64,000 nucleotides of DNA from NCBI GenBank assembly GCA_963665935.1, contig OY762510.1, forward strand, positions 2,418,001-2,482,000, written 5' to 3'. The notes below the pieces were generated by a model. It ran no database searches. It was not told where the DNA came from and was given only the letters and a program-made list of their open reading frames with translations. Below are positions 15,980 through 25,528 of the stretch, piece after piece. The DNA comes from Syntrophus sp963665935. GTDB lineage: Bacteria; Desulfobacterota; Syntrophia; Syntrophales; Syntrophaceae. The stretch's first letter is position 1. Each line of letters starts with the position of its first letter. Both the position numbers and the translations under genes were made by a program.

Positions 15980-17734
15980 ATGCCCAATATTTTCCGGCGA
16001 CCAATGCCGACGGTTGAGAAGAAAAGGAATGAACTTCGTACCGTTTTGTTATCCTTTAGAAATACCTTTCTGGCCGTCGGCCTCTTCAGCTTTGTGGTTA
16101 ATATGCTGCTTCTGGTGCCGGCGATCTATATGCTGCAGATCTATGACCGCGTCCTGACGAGCCGCAACCAGGATACCCTGGTGATGCTCACCATTATCAT
16201 GGTCCTGATGTATATCGGCATCGGTTTTCTGGAGTGGATTCGATCCCAGGTCCTGATCCGTCTGGGAAACAGCATGGATCAGCGTTTAAGCGGCAAGGTC
16301 TTCCAGGCGGCCTTTGAGAAGTCCCTGCGTTTCGGTTCCGCCAACGCCACCCAGTATTTTCATGACCTAACCGGTGTCCGTCAGTTCCTCACCGGCAATG
16401 GCCTCTTTGCATTTTTTGATTTTCCCTGGACACCCATTTTCATTGTCGTCATCTTTTTCATGCATCCGTGGCTGGGCATTTTTTCTATCCTCAGTGCCAT
16501 CTTTCTTCTGATTATGGCTGCCCTTACGGAGCTTGTCAGCAGAAAACCCCTTGCCGAGGCCAACAGACTTTACAACAGCGCCAGTTCCTATGCCGGCGCC
16601 AATCTGAGAAATGCCGAGGCGATCGAGGCCATGGGAATGTTGGGTCGCGTCCGGGAATACTGGTATCGGAAGCATGAGAACTTTCTGAAACTTCAGGCAA
16701 TGGCCAGCGAGCGTGCCAGTGTTGTCTCGGCGATCACCAAAGCTGCCCGGTTGACTTTTCAGTCCAGTATCCTCGGCCTGGGCGCCTATCTGGCGATTAA
16801 AAATGATATTACGGCCGGCATGATGGTTGCCGGATCCATCCTGCTGGGAAGGGCCCTGCAGCCTGTAGAAATGGCCATCGGAACATGGAAACAGTTTCTC
16901 GCCACCCGGACATCCTATCTGCGACTGGGAGAAATCCTGGGCATCCTGTCCGAGCGTGAGGAAGAGATGACCCTGCCGGCCCCGACCGGCGTCCTGACGG
17001 TCAAAAACCTCATTGCCGGTCCCCCGGGGACCAACAAACAGATCCTGAAAGGCGTCAGTTTTGCGGCCAATCCGGGCGACATCGTGGCCGTCATCGGTCC
17101 CAGCGCCTCGGGGAAGACAACCCTGGCGAGAATGATCGTGGGCATCTGGCCCCCTTTTGCCGGCGAGGTGAGGCTGGATGGCGCGGATGTCTCCAAGTGG
17201 GACAAGGCGGAGCTTGGGCCGTACCTCGGATATCTTCCTCAGGACATCGAACTTCTCGACGGCACCGTCGCCCAGAACATCGCCCGGTTTGGCGAGATCG
17301 ATTCCGAAAAGGTGGTCAAGGCGGCGAAAACGACGGGAATTCACGAGATGGTGCTGCAATTTCCCGACGGCTACGACACCCCTGTGGGCGAGGGGGGGCT
17401 GTTCCTGTCCGGAGGGCAGAAGCAGCGCATTGCCCTGGCGAGGGCAATCTATGACGATCCGGTGCTGTTCGTCCTGGATGAACCGAATTCCAACCTTGAT
17501 GAAACGGGAGAGCTGGCCCTCCTCCAGACCCTTGTCCAATTGAAAGCGGCGAAAAAGACGATTTTTGTCATCACGCACCGGACTTCTATCCTTCGGGTTG
17601 TAGATAAAGTTCTCCTGCTGGTTAATGGCATCAGTCAGGCCTATGGCCCAAGAGACGAAGTCATCGCTCGTCTGAAAAAGGGTCCGGCGCCTCAGCCGCA
17701 GCCAGTCGTGCAGGCAGTGCAGAAGATCAGATGA
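15980..17734 (+). CDS. Type I secretion ABC transporter, PrtD family
   Basis: 584 residues. The first 330 residues form an exporter membrane domain with hydrophobic helices (FFMHPWLGIFSILSAIFLLI and similar). The nucleotide-binding domain has Walker A GPSASGKTT, signature LSGGQKQRIALARA, and Walker B VLFVLDEPNSNLDE followed by the switch His in VITHRTS. There is no N-terminal C39 or C39-like domain, placing it with PrtD/AprD-type transporters that export RTX proteins with uncleaved C-terminal signals. It lies 16 nt after tolC and 20 nt before the fusion-protein start. Confidence 0.93.
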   Translation: MPNIFRRPMPTVEKKRNELRTVLLSFRNTFLAVGLFSFVVNMLLLVPAIYMLQIYDRVLTSRNQDTLVMLTIIMVLMYIGIGFLEWIRSQVLIRLGNSMDQRLSGKVFQAAFEKSLRFGSANATQYFHDLTGVRQFLTGNGLFAFFDFPWTPIFIVVIFFMHPWLGIFSILSAIFLLIMAALTELVSRKPLAEANRLYNSASSYAGANLRNAEAIEAMGMLGRVREYWYRKHENFLKLQAMASERASVVSAITKAARLTFQSSILGLGAYLAIKNDITAGMMVAGSILLGRALQPVEMAIGTWKQFLATRTSYLRLGEILGILSEREEEMTLPAPTGVLTVKNLIAGPPGTNKQILKGVSFAANPGDIVAVIGPSASGKTTLARMIVGIWPPFAGEVRLDGADVSKWDKAELGPYLGYLPQDIELLDGTVAQNIARFGEIDSEKVVKAAKTTGIHEMVLQFPDGYDTPVGEGGLFLSGGQKQRIALARAIYDDPVLFVLDEPNSNLDETGELALLQTLVQLKAAKKTIFVITHRTSILRVVDKVLLLVNGISQAYGPRDEVIARLKKGPAPQPQPVVQAVQKIR

Positions 17735-17754
17735 GTGGATTTTTAAGGAGCATT

Positions 17755-19089
17755 ATGAACGGCAAGGAAGGACAGGGTCTGGATACAGAGCAACAGCTGC
17801 CCCTGAAGACCAACACGAGACCGATTATTCTGGTAGCCCTTCTGGGGCTGATCTTCGGATTGGGGGCTTTCCTGGCATGGGCCTCTTTTGCACCCCTGGA
17901 TGAGGGAGTGGTTGCCCATGGCGAGGTCACGGTGGTGTCCAATAAAAAAACAGTCCAGCATCAGTATGGGGGTACCATCTCGGAGATCCTGGTAAAGGAA
18001 GGCGACCGGGTAAAAAAGGGACAGTTGCTCATCCGGCTCAATAATGTCCAGCCCAAGGCGAATCTGGCCGATATACGCGGCGAATACTATCAAACCCTCG
18101 CCCTGGAAGCGAGGCTGCTGGCAGAAAGGAGAAAGGCGGGTACAATCGCCTTTCCCCCTGAAGTCAATACCATGAGTCAATCACCCGAAATTGCGGATCA
18201 TTTCAGGACGCAGCGGGAGCTTTTCAATGCCAGAAGGGGTGCCCTTCAGACGGAAATCAACATCCTCAAGGACAATATCGACGGCATGCGGGAGTACATC
18301 CGGAGGCTTGAAGAACTTCAGATGTCACGCACCCGGCAGATGGAACTCCTCAATGGGGAGATGAATTCCCTGCGGCAGCTGGCGGATCAAGGCTACTATC
18401 CCCGGACTAAAATCCTGGAAACGGAGAGGCTGCTGGCTGAACTCAGCGGAAAAAGAAGTGAAGATCTCGGCAATATTGCCAGGGCGAGAAAGACCATGAG
18501 TGAATATCAACTCACCATCGTTCGCCGTGAACAGGAGTTCATGCAGGACGTGGAGACAAGGCTCAGCGAGGTTCAGAAAAAACTGGTGGCCCTGAAGGAC
18601 CAGTACGCGGCGGCTCAGGATATTCTCGAGAAGACGGAGATAAGAGCGCCTGAGGAAGGGACGGTGGTGGGTCTGGCCATACACACCACGGGAGGGGTAA
18701 TCATGCCTGGAAATCCGGTCATGAGCATCGTTCCGGTAAACGAGGAACTCATTGTCGAGGCAAAGGTGATGACGACGGATAGAGACCGGGTGCGGGAAAA
18801 ACTCAAGGTAAATGTGATGTTCCCTGCCTTCGACGTCAAAAAGACGCCGGTGATCGACGGAGAGGTCATCCTGATCTCCGCAGACCGGTTCACCGATGAG
18901 GCTACCAAGATCCCCTATTACCTCTGCCGGGTTCAACTGACGAAAGAGGGTCTTCGGAAACTCGGCAACCGGAACCTTGAGCCCGGCATGCCCGCACAGG
19001 TAGTCATTAAAACAGGGAAAAGGACGCTCATGGGTTACCTTGTCAAACCCCTCTTTGATCGAATTGCCGTCTCTTTCAAGGAACGATAG
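17755..19089 (+). CDS. HlyD-family membrane fusion protein
   Basis: 444 residues from ATG 17755, preferred because AAGGAG lies 4 nt upstream; an in-frame ATG at 17731 overlaps the ABC stop but has no such site. One transmembrane helix (PIILVALLGLIFGLGAFLAW) anchors a periplasmic domain: the biotinyl-lipoyl-like half GGTISEILVKEGDRVKKGQ, a long coiled-coil hairpin (residues ~150-290), then EIRAPEEGTVVGLAIHTTGG. The C-terminal beta domain ends GMPAQVVIKTGKRT, as in HlyD/PrtE. It bridges the ABC transporter to TolC. Confidence 0.92.
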   Translation: MNGKEGQGLDTEQQLPLKTNTRPIILVALLGLIFGLGAFLAWASFAPLDEGVVAHGEVTVVSNKKTVQHQYGGTISEILVKEGDRVKKGQLLIRLNNVQPKANLADIRGEYYQTLALEARLLAERRKAGTIAFPPEVNTMSQSPEIADHFRTQRELFNARRGALQTEINILKDNIDGMREYIRRLEELQMSRTRQMELLNGEMNSLRQLADQGYYPRTKILETERLLAELSGKRSEDLGNIARARKTMSEYQLTIVRREQEFMQDVETRLSEVQKKLVALKDQYAAAQDILEKTEIRAPEEGTVVGLAIHTTGGVIMPGNPVMSIVPVNEELIVEAKVMTTDRDRVREKLKVNVMFPAFDVKKTPVIDGEVILISADRFTDEATKIPYYLCRVQLTKEGLRKLGNRNLEPGMPAQVVIKTGKRTLMGYLVKPLFDRIAVSFKER

Positions 19090-19325
19090 AGCCTTGCCTT
19101 TTCCTTACAAAAGGGTTGAAAAGGATAAATCCTTCTAATCCGATGTATGCTTCTCGTGTTTCGTGAAACGACCTTTTTGCTTCCGCATCTCAACTAAGTT
19201 GTCAACATAAAGATTAAGGGTTTTGGAAGTCAAATTTAAGGGATTTCCTGATTGAAACTGGTTAGTAAAGGGTTTAAAAGGATTAACGTATTAAATTCTA
19301 AAATAAAATTAGGAGGGATCATATC

Positions 19326-20714
19326 GTGGCAGTATACACTGGAGACAACAATCCGAACAACTATACTGGAACAATAGAAGATGACTATATCTATGGGCGG
19401 GGTGGAGACGATCACCTTTGGGGAAATGCCGGCATCGACAGGGTGTTTGGCGAATCCGGCAACGATTACCTCTATGGCGACGCGGGAAATGATTACCTGT
19501 ATGGCGGTACCGGCAATGATGTCCTTGATGGCGGCACCGGCGCTGATTATATGGAGGGCGGAGCAGGCAACGACACCTATTACGTCGATAGTGCGAGTGA
19601 CGACGTCTACGAGGCTTCTGGAGCGGGCACTGACAAGATTATCGCCACAGTGAGTGATACGCTGAATTCCAACGTGGAAAACCTTTACCTGTCCGGTTCG
19701 GCGGCGACGAGCGGCACCGGCAATGCACTGGATAACAGCATTTATGGCACTGCATATGATAACAGCCTTTACGGGAAGGCCGGCAGCGACAGCCTTTACG
19801 GGAAGGCCGGCAATGACGTCTTGGATGGCGGCACCGGCAATGATTACCTGACGGGTGGAACAGGCAATGACACCTATTACGTCGACAGTGCGAGTGACGT
19901 CGTCTTCGAGGCTTCCGGGGAGGGTACCGACAAAGTCATTGCCACGGTGAGCTATACCCTGGCTTCCAATGTGGAGAACCTTTACCTGTCCGGTTCGGCG
20001 GCGACGAGCGGCACCGGCAATGCACTGAATAACAGCATTTACGGCAATTCCTACGCCAACACCCTGAATGGTGGTGCCGGCGATGATTACCTGGCAGGTG
20101 GAACAGGCAACGACACCTATTACGTCGACAGTGCGAGTGACGTCGTCTACGAGGCTTCCGGGGCGGGCACCGACAAAGTCATCGCCACGGCGAGTTATAC
20201 CTTGGCTTCCAATGTGGAGAACCTTTACCTGTCCGGTTCGGCAGCGACGAGCGGGACCGGCAACGCGCTGGATAACAGTATTTACGGCAATTCGTACGCC
20301 AACACCTTGGCCGGGCTCGCCGGCAACGACAGCCTGAGCGGGGGAACCGGTTCGGATTCTTTCGTCTTCAGCGAGTCCGGTGCGGCCAATTACGACACGA
20401 TCAATGACTTTTCCCATGATCAGAATGATACGATCGTGCTGAAGGACTTCCTGGACGGTGTAAGCGATGGTTCCATCGAGGGCCTAACTTTCACCGGCAA
20501 TGTGCTGGATGCTGCCTTGTATCACGAAGGCGCCGGGGTCACGGGTAACGGGGCCGAGGACAGTGGAATCTATTATGATACGGAGACCGGTAATCTCTGG
20601 TACAATCCCACGTCCGGCGACGCCGGAGATTCCGTGCAGATCTGTACCCTGGTCGGAACTCCGGGAACCTATGCATCATTGCTGGATGCCTCTGACATTA
20701 CTTACTCAGCCTAA
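19326..20714 (+). CDS. RTX-repeat protein, likely cargo of the adjacent type I system
   Basis: 462 residues from GTG 19326 with AGGAGG 9 nt upstream. The N terminus enters directly into calcium-binding nonapeptides (GRGGDDHLWGNAGIDRVFG, GNDYLYGDAGND, GTGNDVLDGGTGADY). Three copies of a longer unit follow (GNDTYYVDSASD, then NVENLYLSGSAATSGTGNAL, ending NSIYGNSYANTL). A final RTX block, GGTGSDSFVFSESGA with DTINDFSHDQNDTIVLKDF, resembles the C-terminal secretion region. No signal peptide. It has no visible enzymatic domain, so it may be a structural or surface-layer-like protein. The secretion operon ends 236 nt upstream. Confidence 0.9.
   Translation: MAVYTGDNNPNNYTGTIEDDYIYGRGGDDHLWGNAGIDRVFGESGNDYLYGDAGNDYLYGGTGNDVLDGGTGADYMEGGAGNDTYYVDSASDDVYEASGAGTDKIIATVSDTLNSNVENLYLSGSAATSGTGNALDNSIYGTAYDNSLYGKAGSDSLYGKAGNDVLDGGTGNDYLTGGTGNDTYYVDSASDVVFEASGEGTDKVIATVSYTLASNVENLYLSGSAATSGTGNALNNSIYGNSYANTLNGGAGDDYLAGGTGNDTYYVDSASDVVYEASGAGTDKVIATASYTLASNVENLYLSGSAATSGTGNALDNSIYGNSYANTLAGLAGNDSLSGGTGSDSFVFSESGAANYDTINDFSHDQNDTIVLKDFLDGVSDGSIEGLTFTGNVLDAALYHEGAGVTGNGAEDSGIYYDTETGNLWYNPTSGDAGDSVQICTLVGTPGTYASLLDASDITYSA
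19560..20316 (+). repeat. Three long in-frame repeats inside the RTX gene
   Basis: Three copies of a unit coding for GNDTYYVDSASD through ENLYLSGSAATSGTGNA begin near 19566, 19863 and 20106 (spacings 297 and 243 nt). Copies two and three are the most alike, including at the DNA level, suggesting recent internal amplification of calcium-binding repeats. Confidence 0.85.
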
Positions 20715-20737
20715 GCAGATTCCAGGATCAGCTCACG

Positions 20738-20766
20738 GGGCGCGTCATTTACGCGCCCTTTTTTTT
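20738..20766 (+). terminator. Intrinsic terminator after the RTX gene
   Basis: Arms GGGCGCGT (20738-20745) and ACGCGCCC (20751-20758) around a 5-nt loop, followed by eight T. Classic rho-independent terminator for rightward transcription. Confidence 0.93.
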
Positions 20767-20795
20767 GATTGAAAGAGCAACTTACCAGTATCCGG

Positions 20796-22175
20796 TCACG
20801 GCTGAGAAGATAAGGTCATCTCGCCGATCACCGGTTCAACGAGCGGTTCAAGGCTCAACAAATCCCCGAGGCGTCGGGCTTCGACCGTGCCAAGAATACA
20901 GGAAGCCAGTCCCAGGGCCGTGGCGGTAAGGCTGAGGGTCTGATAAAGGCAGCCGAGATCCTGTAAAACCAGGCGATAGGCAATCTTTTCGTACTTCCAT
21001 GAATTGCGCAGAAAACGGGAGGTCATCACCAGCCGGATGTGCGGCAGCCCTGCGCTCTGGATCAGGGCATGGGGATTGTCCTTAAGGTAGGCCTCCAGCA
21101 GTTTGTTGTCCGCGGCGATGGATTCCAGCCGATGCTGTTCCGGATCATAGCGCCAGGCACCGGAGGAGAGACCGATGCATTGATGCACCAGAAGATAGAT
21201 TTCCAGGGAATGCAGGGCGCCGCCACTGGGAGAGGGGCGTCGCGATCCCGGAAAGGGGCGGAAAGCCTCATCCAGGATGTCCTGAAAGCGGGCGGAGGTG
21301 TAAAGCAGTGCGCTCAGTTCCTCCAGGGAAATCGGCCGGCTGCCGGGGATCCGACCGCTGCGACGGTCGGAAAGGACCTTGGCAAAGGGGGCGGACAGCA
21401 GATCTTTAAACCGTCCATCAGGTTCCGGCAGGGAAAGACACTCCCCTTTACAGGGCTTGAAAAGCGGCGCCGGCGGAAGGTGATCCTTGAGCGGCCAGGT
21501 TGCGCCGAGAGGGGCGTCATGAAAGCCGATGCTTGAGGCGGAGAAGAACAACAGATCGTGAAACTCCCAGATAGACTGGGCCGGTTTCTCTTCCAGGGCG
21601 TTCATCAGATACAAGGCCCGATAGAAGGCCTTGCGGGCCTCATCTTCAGCGGGCGGGAAGCCTCCCTCCCGGATCATCTCCATCAGCCAGAGCAGACAGG
21701 TTTCGTCGTGAAGAAGACACGTCCTCTGTGAAAGTGGCATCTCCAGCATCAAGCTATTCCCCTCCTGCCGCAGGCAGAGAAAAGGAGAAAGCCGCCGGAG
21801 GGGTGCCGGTGGAATTTCCCTCCAGGTCTGCCATTCCGGTGCGGGCTGAAAAGTAAACAGGGCTTGCCTGCCAACTCTGCATTGCATCTGCAGAAGATCG
21901 AGAGAAAACAACTTTTCCGTGAGAAAATAGAGGGCCGGTGCATTACCGGAGATTTCCGCCAGGCGGTCAATCGATTCCTCTGTCATCCAGCTCTTTCTCA
22001 GCTCTTCAATAAGCGGGATGTCGGGCACGTCCAGAACTTTTCCCCCGTTTCGAAACAGGGCGATACACCCGTCCTTCTGCGGAACCGACGTGAGGTCCTT
22101 TCGGAACTTCACGAAAAACGAGGGAACGTTGATTGTTGGAGAAGATCGGCCTTGCTTAGCCTTTGAATTCGCCAT
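20796..22175 (-). CDS. SagB-type FMN dehydrogenase/oxidase of a RiPP cluster
   Basis: 459 residues; ATG 22173-22175, 5 nt after the YcaO stop. The C-terminal half has the nitroreductase-like SagB signature: RRPSPSGGALHSLEIYLLV, then WKYEKIAYRLVLQDLGCLYQ and TALGLASCILG. The N-terminal 200 residues form an extra domain with winged-helix character, seen in many SagB proteins. SagB/McbC enzymes oxidise azolines made by YcaO cyclodehydratases to thiazoles or oxazoles using FMN. Position directly behind a YcaO gene supports this. The key Lys and Tyr residues cannot be assigned with certainty from sequence alone. Confidence 0.85.
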   Translation of the reverse strand: MANSKAKQGRSSPTINVPSFFVKFRKDLTSVPQKDGCIALFRNGGKVLDVPDIPLIEELRKSWMTEESIDRLAEISGNAPALYFLTEKLFSLDLLQMQCRVGRQALFTFQPAPEWQTWREIPPAPLRRLSPFLCLRQEGNSLMLEMPLSQRTCLLHDETCLLWLMEMIREGGFPPAEDEARKAFYRALYLMNALEEKPAQSIWEFHDLLFFSASSIGFHDAPLGATWPLKDHLPPAPLFKPCKGECLSLPEPDGRFKDLLSAPFAKVLSDRRSGRIPGSRPISLEELSALLYTSARFQDILDEAFRPFPGSRRPSPSGGALHSLEIYLLVHQCIGLSSGAWRYDPEQHRLESIAADNKLLEAYLKDNPHALIQSAGLPHIRLVMTSRFLRNSWKYEKIAYRLVLQDLGCLYQTLSLTATALGLASCILGTVEARRLGDLLSLEPLVEPVIGEMTLSSQP

Positions 22176-22180
22176 TGGTC

Positions 22181-24454
22181 TTACAGGAAAAAAGGTACGG
22201 GGTTAAGGCCTTCTTCATCAGCGTCCTCGTCGATCCACCCGAATGCCTTGGGCACGTCGAAAAGGCGACGGCAGCCGAAGCGAGGCCAGAAATGCAGCAA
22301 TCCCGGAACGATCACCCGCGCCACGGGAAAGCGGACATCCGGACGGGTCAGATCCAGGACCAGCATCTCCAGCCCTCGCGCACCCAGCAGTCGCACAGTC
22401 TCGTCGATGTCGGCGAGGAAATCCTTTTGCTGTTTTCCGGAGAAATCGGAAAATGACTTCCGGGCAAGAAGAGGGGCGGCCTGTAAGAAATGTTCCCGGC
22501 TCAGGGGAGCGTCCTGAAATTGAAGACTGTATTGGTCTCTGTCTGCAAGCCCCCAGCACTGTCCCAATTCCGAGAGGGCCCGTTCCAGGGCGATCAGCGG
22601 ATCGTGATGGCAGCCCAACCCGATTGAATGAAAACGGCCGCCTTCCTGACGGGTGAAGAGAATGGCGGAGAAAACGGGCAGGTCCAGATCATTGGTCAAA
22701 TCCAGCACCTCCAGCCTCATGCCCATCTCGTTCATGGCCGCATCCACGGCGGCTGCAAAGGGCGAGTCGAAGCTGTGCAGATCCAGGGCTGGTCTGCACA
22801 GCTTGTGATACCACCACATGGCTGTGGCATCGCGTTCTACCAGTTCGAAGAATCCCTGCATGACGGCTTCTTCAAGGCAGTTACCCGCGGCCACGCCGTT
22901 GCTGCAACTCCGGCAGATGTCGCCGCCGCCTTCCTGCGGATAAAAATAATAGGCAAAGGCGCTGGGGATCAGACGCCAGCGCTGCTGTGTGAGCGACCAG
23001 GCCGGCGTCCAGTCGATCGGGCGCCGGGCATCGTAAGTATCCGGAACATACGCCGTGTTCCCCCATTGCCGCCAGGTTTTACGGTCTCTGTACTGCTGCT
23101 GGCTGAACCCCATCAGATCGACAGGAGAAATCGCCAGATCGCCCAGCTCCGCAAAAGAGGCCCGGACACAAGGCTCATACCCCTCGTACTGTGAAGAGTA
23201 ACGCTCAATGGCCTCCCCCAGGGCGCTGGCCTTCGCCTGCGGCACGGTCCTGCCTTTGCCCGTGCTGAAACCGGTAGCTGTCAGACGGGAATTCTGTTCT
23301 TCCTGCAGCGCTTTTCCAGCCTTCCGGATAATCCAGTCGCTACGAACGACATGACCGAAGCAGGGCGGGCTCTTCTTGAGCAAAGTAAGCTGACTCACCA
23401 CGCCTGTGATCGGACTGATCAGGCAGGCATACTTCTCCAGGGTCTCCACCGCCGAGCAGATCCGCTCGCCGCCATCGCGGTAATCCGCTTTGATTCTTGA
23501 CTGCAGTTGCAGCGGTTCCTTCAGCAGGGCGTCGATTGAAACATTCCCCAATGTCCGGGTGCCGCACACCGGACATTGGGGACGTTTTGTCAGGGGATGT
23601 CGATCCAGTTGGAGATTTTGAAAGTCAAGGGTCAGCGTGCTGCCAGCCAGTTCCGACACACCGCCTGTGGCCAGTTTTTCCAGTTCTCCCGCGAGCAACC
23701 CTGCAACCGTTTCCAATGAAAAAACGGTCTGACCCACGGAAAGGCGCAAAGACTCGCCGTTTCCCTCTCTAAGGATTTTTTCCCATTCCAGTCTCCGATG
23801 CCCCCTGATCCGGTCAAGGAGGCAGGCCACACACCCTGTTTCCCCCGGAAGAAATAACGGTCCGATCTGTTGAACAACCCCCTCGGGCTTGACGATGACC
23901 CAACGGAGTTCGCGTTCTTGGGCGAAAAGGCCGAAGGCTTCCAGTTCCGATTCAAGGGCGTCCGGGATAACGGCCAGGTAAACGGCATCCGCTCTGATTT
24001 CTTTTCTGTACCCGTCCGGAAGCCGTTCAACGGTCAGCACATCTGAACGCGATAACGACGCGGCAAGGGCGTCGACGGAAGAATCCGTCCCGCCAATGGC
24101 GAAGACGCGCACAACAAGGGGAGTAATCGGGGCTAGCGGAGAACCGCTTCGTTCCCGGCCAAGAATCCGGGTCCGGAACAAATCCGCCTGATTTTCCTGT
24201 TGGACGGACTCCTGAACAATCACCCCCTGCTTTTCAAGACGGATGAGAGTGTAATAGACCTCTTCGGGAAGAAAACGATCTTCCAGCGCGGCCGCGAGAT
24301 CGTCCTCGTCGCCGAGACCCCGGCGGATCATGGAAATCAATTCTGAAGACAAGGCTGAGGTAATCCTGCCGGATCCTGTTTCATCCAGAAGAAGCCAGCG
24401 GCCGTTTCCATCGGGGATTGCAACGATCCCCTCTTTGATCTTAAAAGTACTCAT
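22181..24454 (-). CDS. Fused E1-like/YcaO azoline-forming cyclodehydratase
   Basis: 757 residues, ATG 24452-24454. Residues 1-100 resemble a winged-helix leader-peptide recognition element. Next comes an E1-like (ThiF/ocin) domain with structural-zinc pairs CVAC (about residue 209) and CPVC (about 293). The YcaO domain starts near 320 with ISPITGVVSQL and carries the ATP-binding features STGKGRT, QAKASALGEAIERYSS and NGVAAGNCLEEAVMQGFFEL. The C terminus ends NPVPFFL, a Pro-containing tail like that of azoline-forming YcaOs. The enzyme would convert Cys, Ser or Thr of a precursor peptide into azolines. Its neighbours are precursor, radical SAM and SagB genes. Confidence 0.92.
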   Translation of the reverse strand: MSTFKIKEGIVAIPDGNGRWLLLDETGSGRITSALSSELISMIRRGLGDEDDLAAALEDRFLPEEVYYTLIRLEKQGVIVQESVQQENQADLFRTRILGRERSGSPLAPITPLVVRVFAIGGTDSSVDALAASLSRSDVLTVERLPDGYRKEIRADAVYLAVIPDALESELEAFGLFAQERELRWVIVKPEGVVQQIGPLFLPGETGCVACLLDRIRGHRRLEWEKILREGNGESLRLSVGQTVFSLETVAGLLAGELEKLATGGVSELAGSTLTLDFQNLQLDRHPLTKRPQCPVCGTRTLGNVSIDALLKEPLQLQSRIKADYRDGGERICSAVETLEKYACLISPITGVVSQLTLLKKSPPCFGHVVRSDWIIRKAGKALQEEQNSRLTATGFSTGKGRTVPQAKASALGEAIERYSSQYEGYEPCVRASFAELGDLAISPVDLMGFSQQQYRDRKTWRQWGNTAYVPDTYDARRPIDWTPAWSLTQQRWRLIPSAFAYYFYPQEGGGDICRSCSNGVAAGNCLEEAVMQGFFELVERDATAMWWYHKLCRPALDLHSFDSPFAAAVDAAMNEMGMRLEVLDLTNDLDLPVFSAILFTRQEGGRFHSIGLGCHHDPLIALERALSELGQCWGLADRDQYSLQFQDAPLSREHFLQAAPLLARKSFSDFSGKQQKDFLADIDETVRLLGARGLEMLVLDLTRPDVRFPVARVIVPGLLHFWPRFGCRRLFDVPKAFGWIDEDADEEGLNPVPFFL

Positions 24455-24463
24455 GAGAAAAAC

Positions 24464-25453
24464 TTATAGAAACCCCGCCAGATAATCAATCTTCTGCTGG
24501 CTGTGCTGAACGAGGCCATAGGGCTTGCGGCAACCGCCGGCGCAAGGGGTTAAATAGAGGCATTGCCGGCATTCTGCAGGCAATGCCTCGACCGATGCGC
24601 AATCTCGAATTTCCGGACAGTTCTGGAGTTCTGCGAGACTACGGACTCCCTCCATTTCGCTCACTTCGAAACAGGCCTGCATCCGGCCGCGGGCATTGAC
24701 GTTCAAGGCCACGAAAGGACCACAATCCTGCGTCCGGCCATGAAACACTCGTGCCCCCAGTTCTGTCGGCCTGACCCCGCAGAAGGGCATGGCCAGAAAA
24801 ATCCCTTGCGCCTGATCGGGGTAGCGGTCCATCAAATCCGCCATTTCCTCGGCGAAAGCCTGGGCATCCGCCTGTGTCCAGGGTCGGGGCAGGATCGGCG
24901 TTGATTCGTAGCGCAGCGGCAGCCAGAAAAGTCGTGGAGATTTTTCCGCGAACTGGACAAAGGGCTCCAAGGCGCCGTGCAGTTCCGGCGTCAGGGGGGT
25001 CAGCAGGCAGATTCGAGGCACGCCTGCCTCCAATGCCAGTTCGATCACTTCCTGCTTCCGCCTCAACACATCCGAACCGCCGGTCAGCTTGTCCATGTGT
25101 CTGGTGTCAAGGGTGGGCAGACTGACTCGAAGGTCATCCACCACCCGAAAAAGCCGCTGGTAGCGTTCGGTATCCCCCGTTCCGTTGGTATTCAGGATAA
25201 TCGTGCGTCCGCACAGATGGGCATAGTAACAGAACATTTCGAGCTGCGGGTGCATTGTGGCCTCCCCTCCGGTGAAGCGGACGCCCGGAATGCCGTTGTC
25301 CACCGTCCAGTCAATCCAGCACAGCACCTCCTGCTCCGGCATGAACGAAACACCTGAGCGGATCTTTCCGCCCAGGTAGCAGAACGTACAGTTCAAATTG
25401 CAGGCATCCGTGATTTCGATCTTCAGTTCGCGTGGCGCCAGGGAAGAAATCAC
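24464..25453 (-). CDS. Radical SAM/SPASM peptide-modifying enzyme
   Basis: 329 residues from GTG 25451-25453. The radical SAM cluster ligands are C18, C22, C25 in CNLNCTFCYLGG, with GVRFTGGEATMHP following. A SPASM-type C-terminal region holds CGPFVALNVNARGRMQACFE and ends CRQCLYLTPCAGGCRKPYG, giving auxiliary iron-sulfur ligands. SPASM enzymes typically modify ribosomal peptides (thioether, C-C or epimerisation chemistry). It sits between the precursor gene and the YcaO gene, with 9 nt to the latter. The exact modification cannot be deduced. Confidence 0.9.
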   Translation of the reverse strand: MISSLAPRELKIEITDACNLNCTFCYLGGKIRSGVSFMPEQEVLCWIDWTVDNGIPGVRFTGGEATMHPQLEMFCYYAHLCGRTIILNTNGTGDTERYQRLFRVVDDLRVSLPTLDTRHMDKLTGGSDVLRRKQEVIELALEAGVPRICLLTPLTPELHGALEPFVQFAEKSPRLFWLPLRYESTPILPRPWTQADAQAFAEEMADLMDRYPDQAQGIFLAMPFCGVRPTELGARVFHGRTQDCGPFVALNVNARGRMQACFEVSEMEGVRSLAELQNCPEIRDCASVEALPAECRQCLYLTPCAGGCRKPYGLVQHSQQKIDYLAGFL

Positions 25454-25528
25454 AATCGTTTATCCTTCTGATTTCGGATTGCATGGAGCAGGGGGTTAGC
25501 AGTAGCCAACATGGTTGGAATGCTCCGC

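Noticed and set aside
19560..20316. Repeats as a CRISPR array or tandem satellite
   Set aside because: They are long, in frame and encode calcium-binding protein repeats; no short regular repeats with unique spacers.
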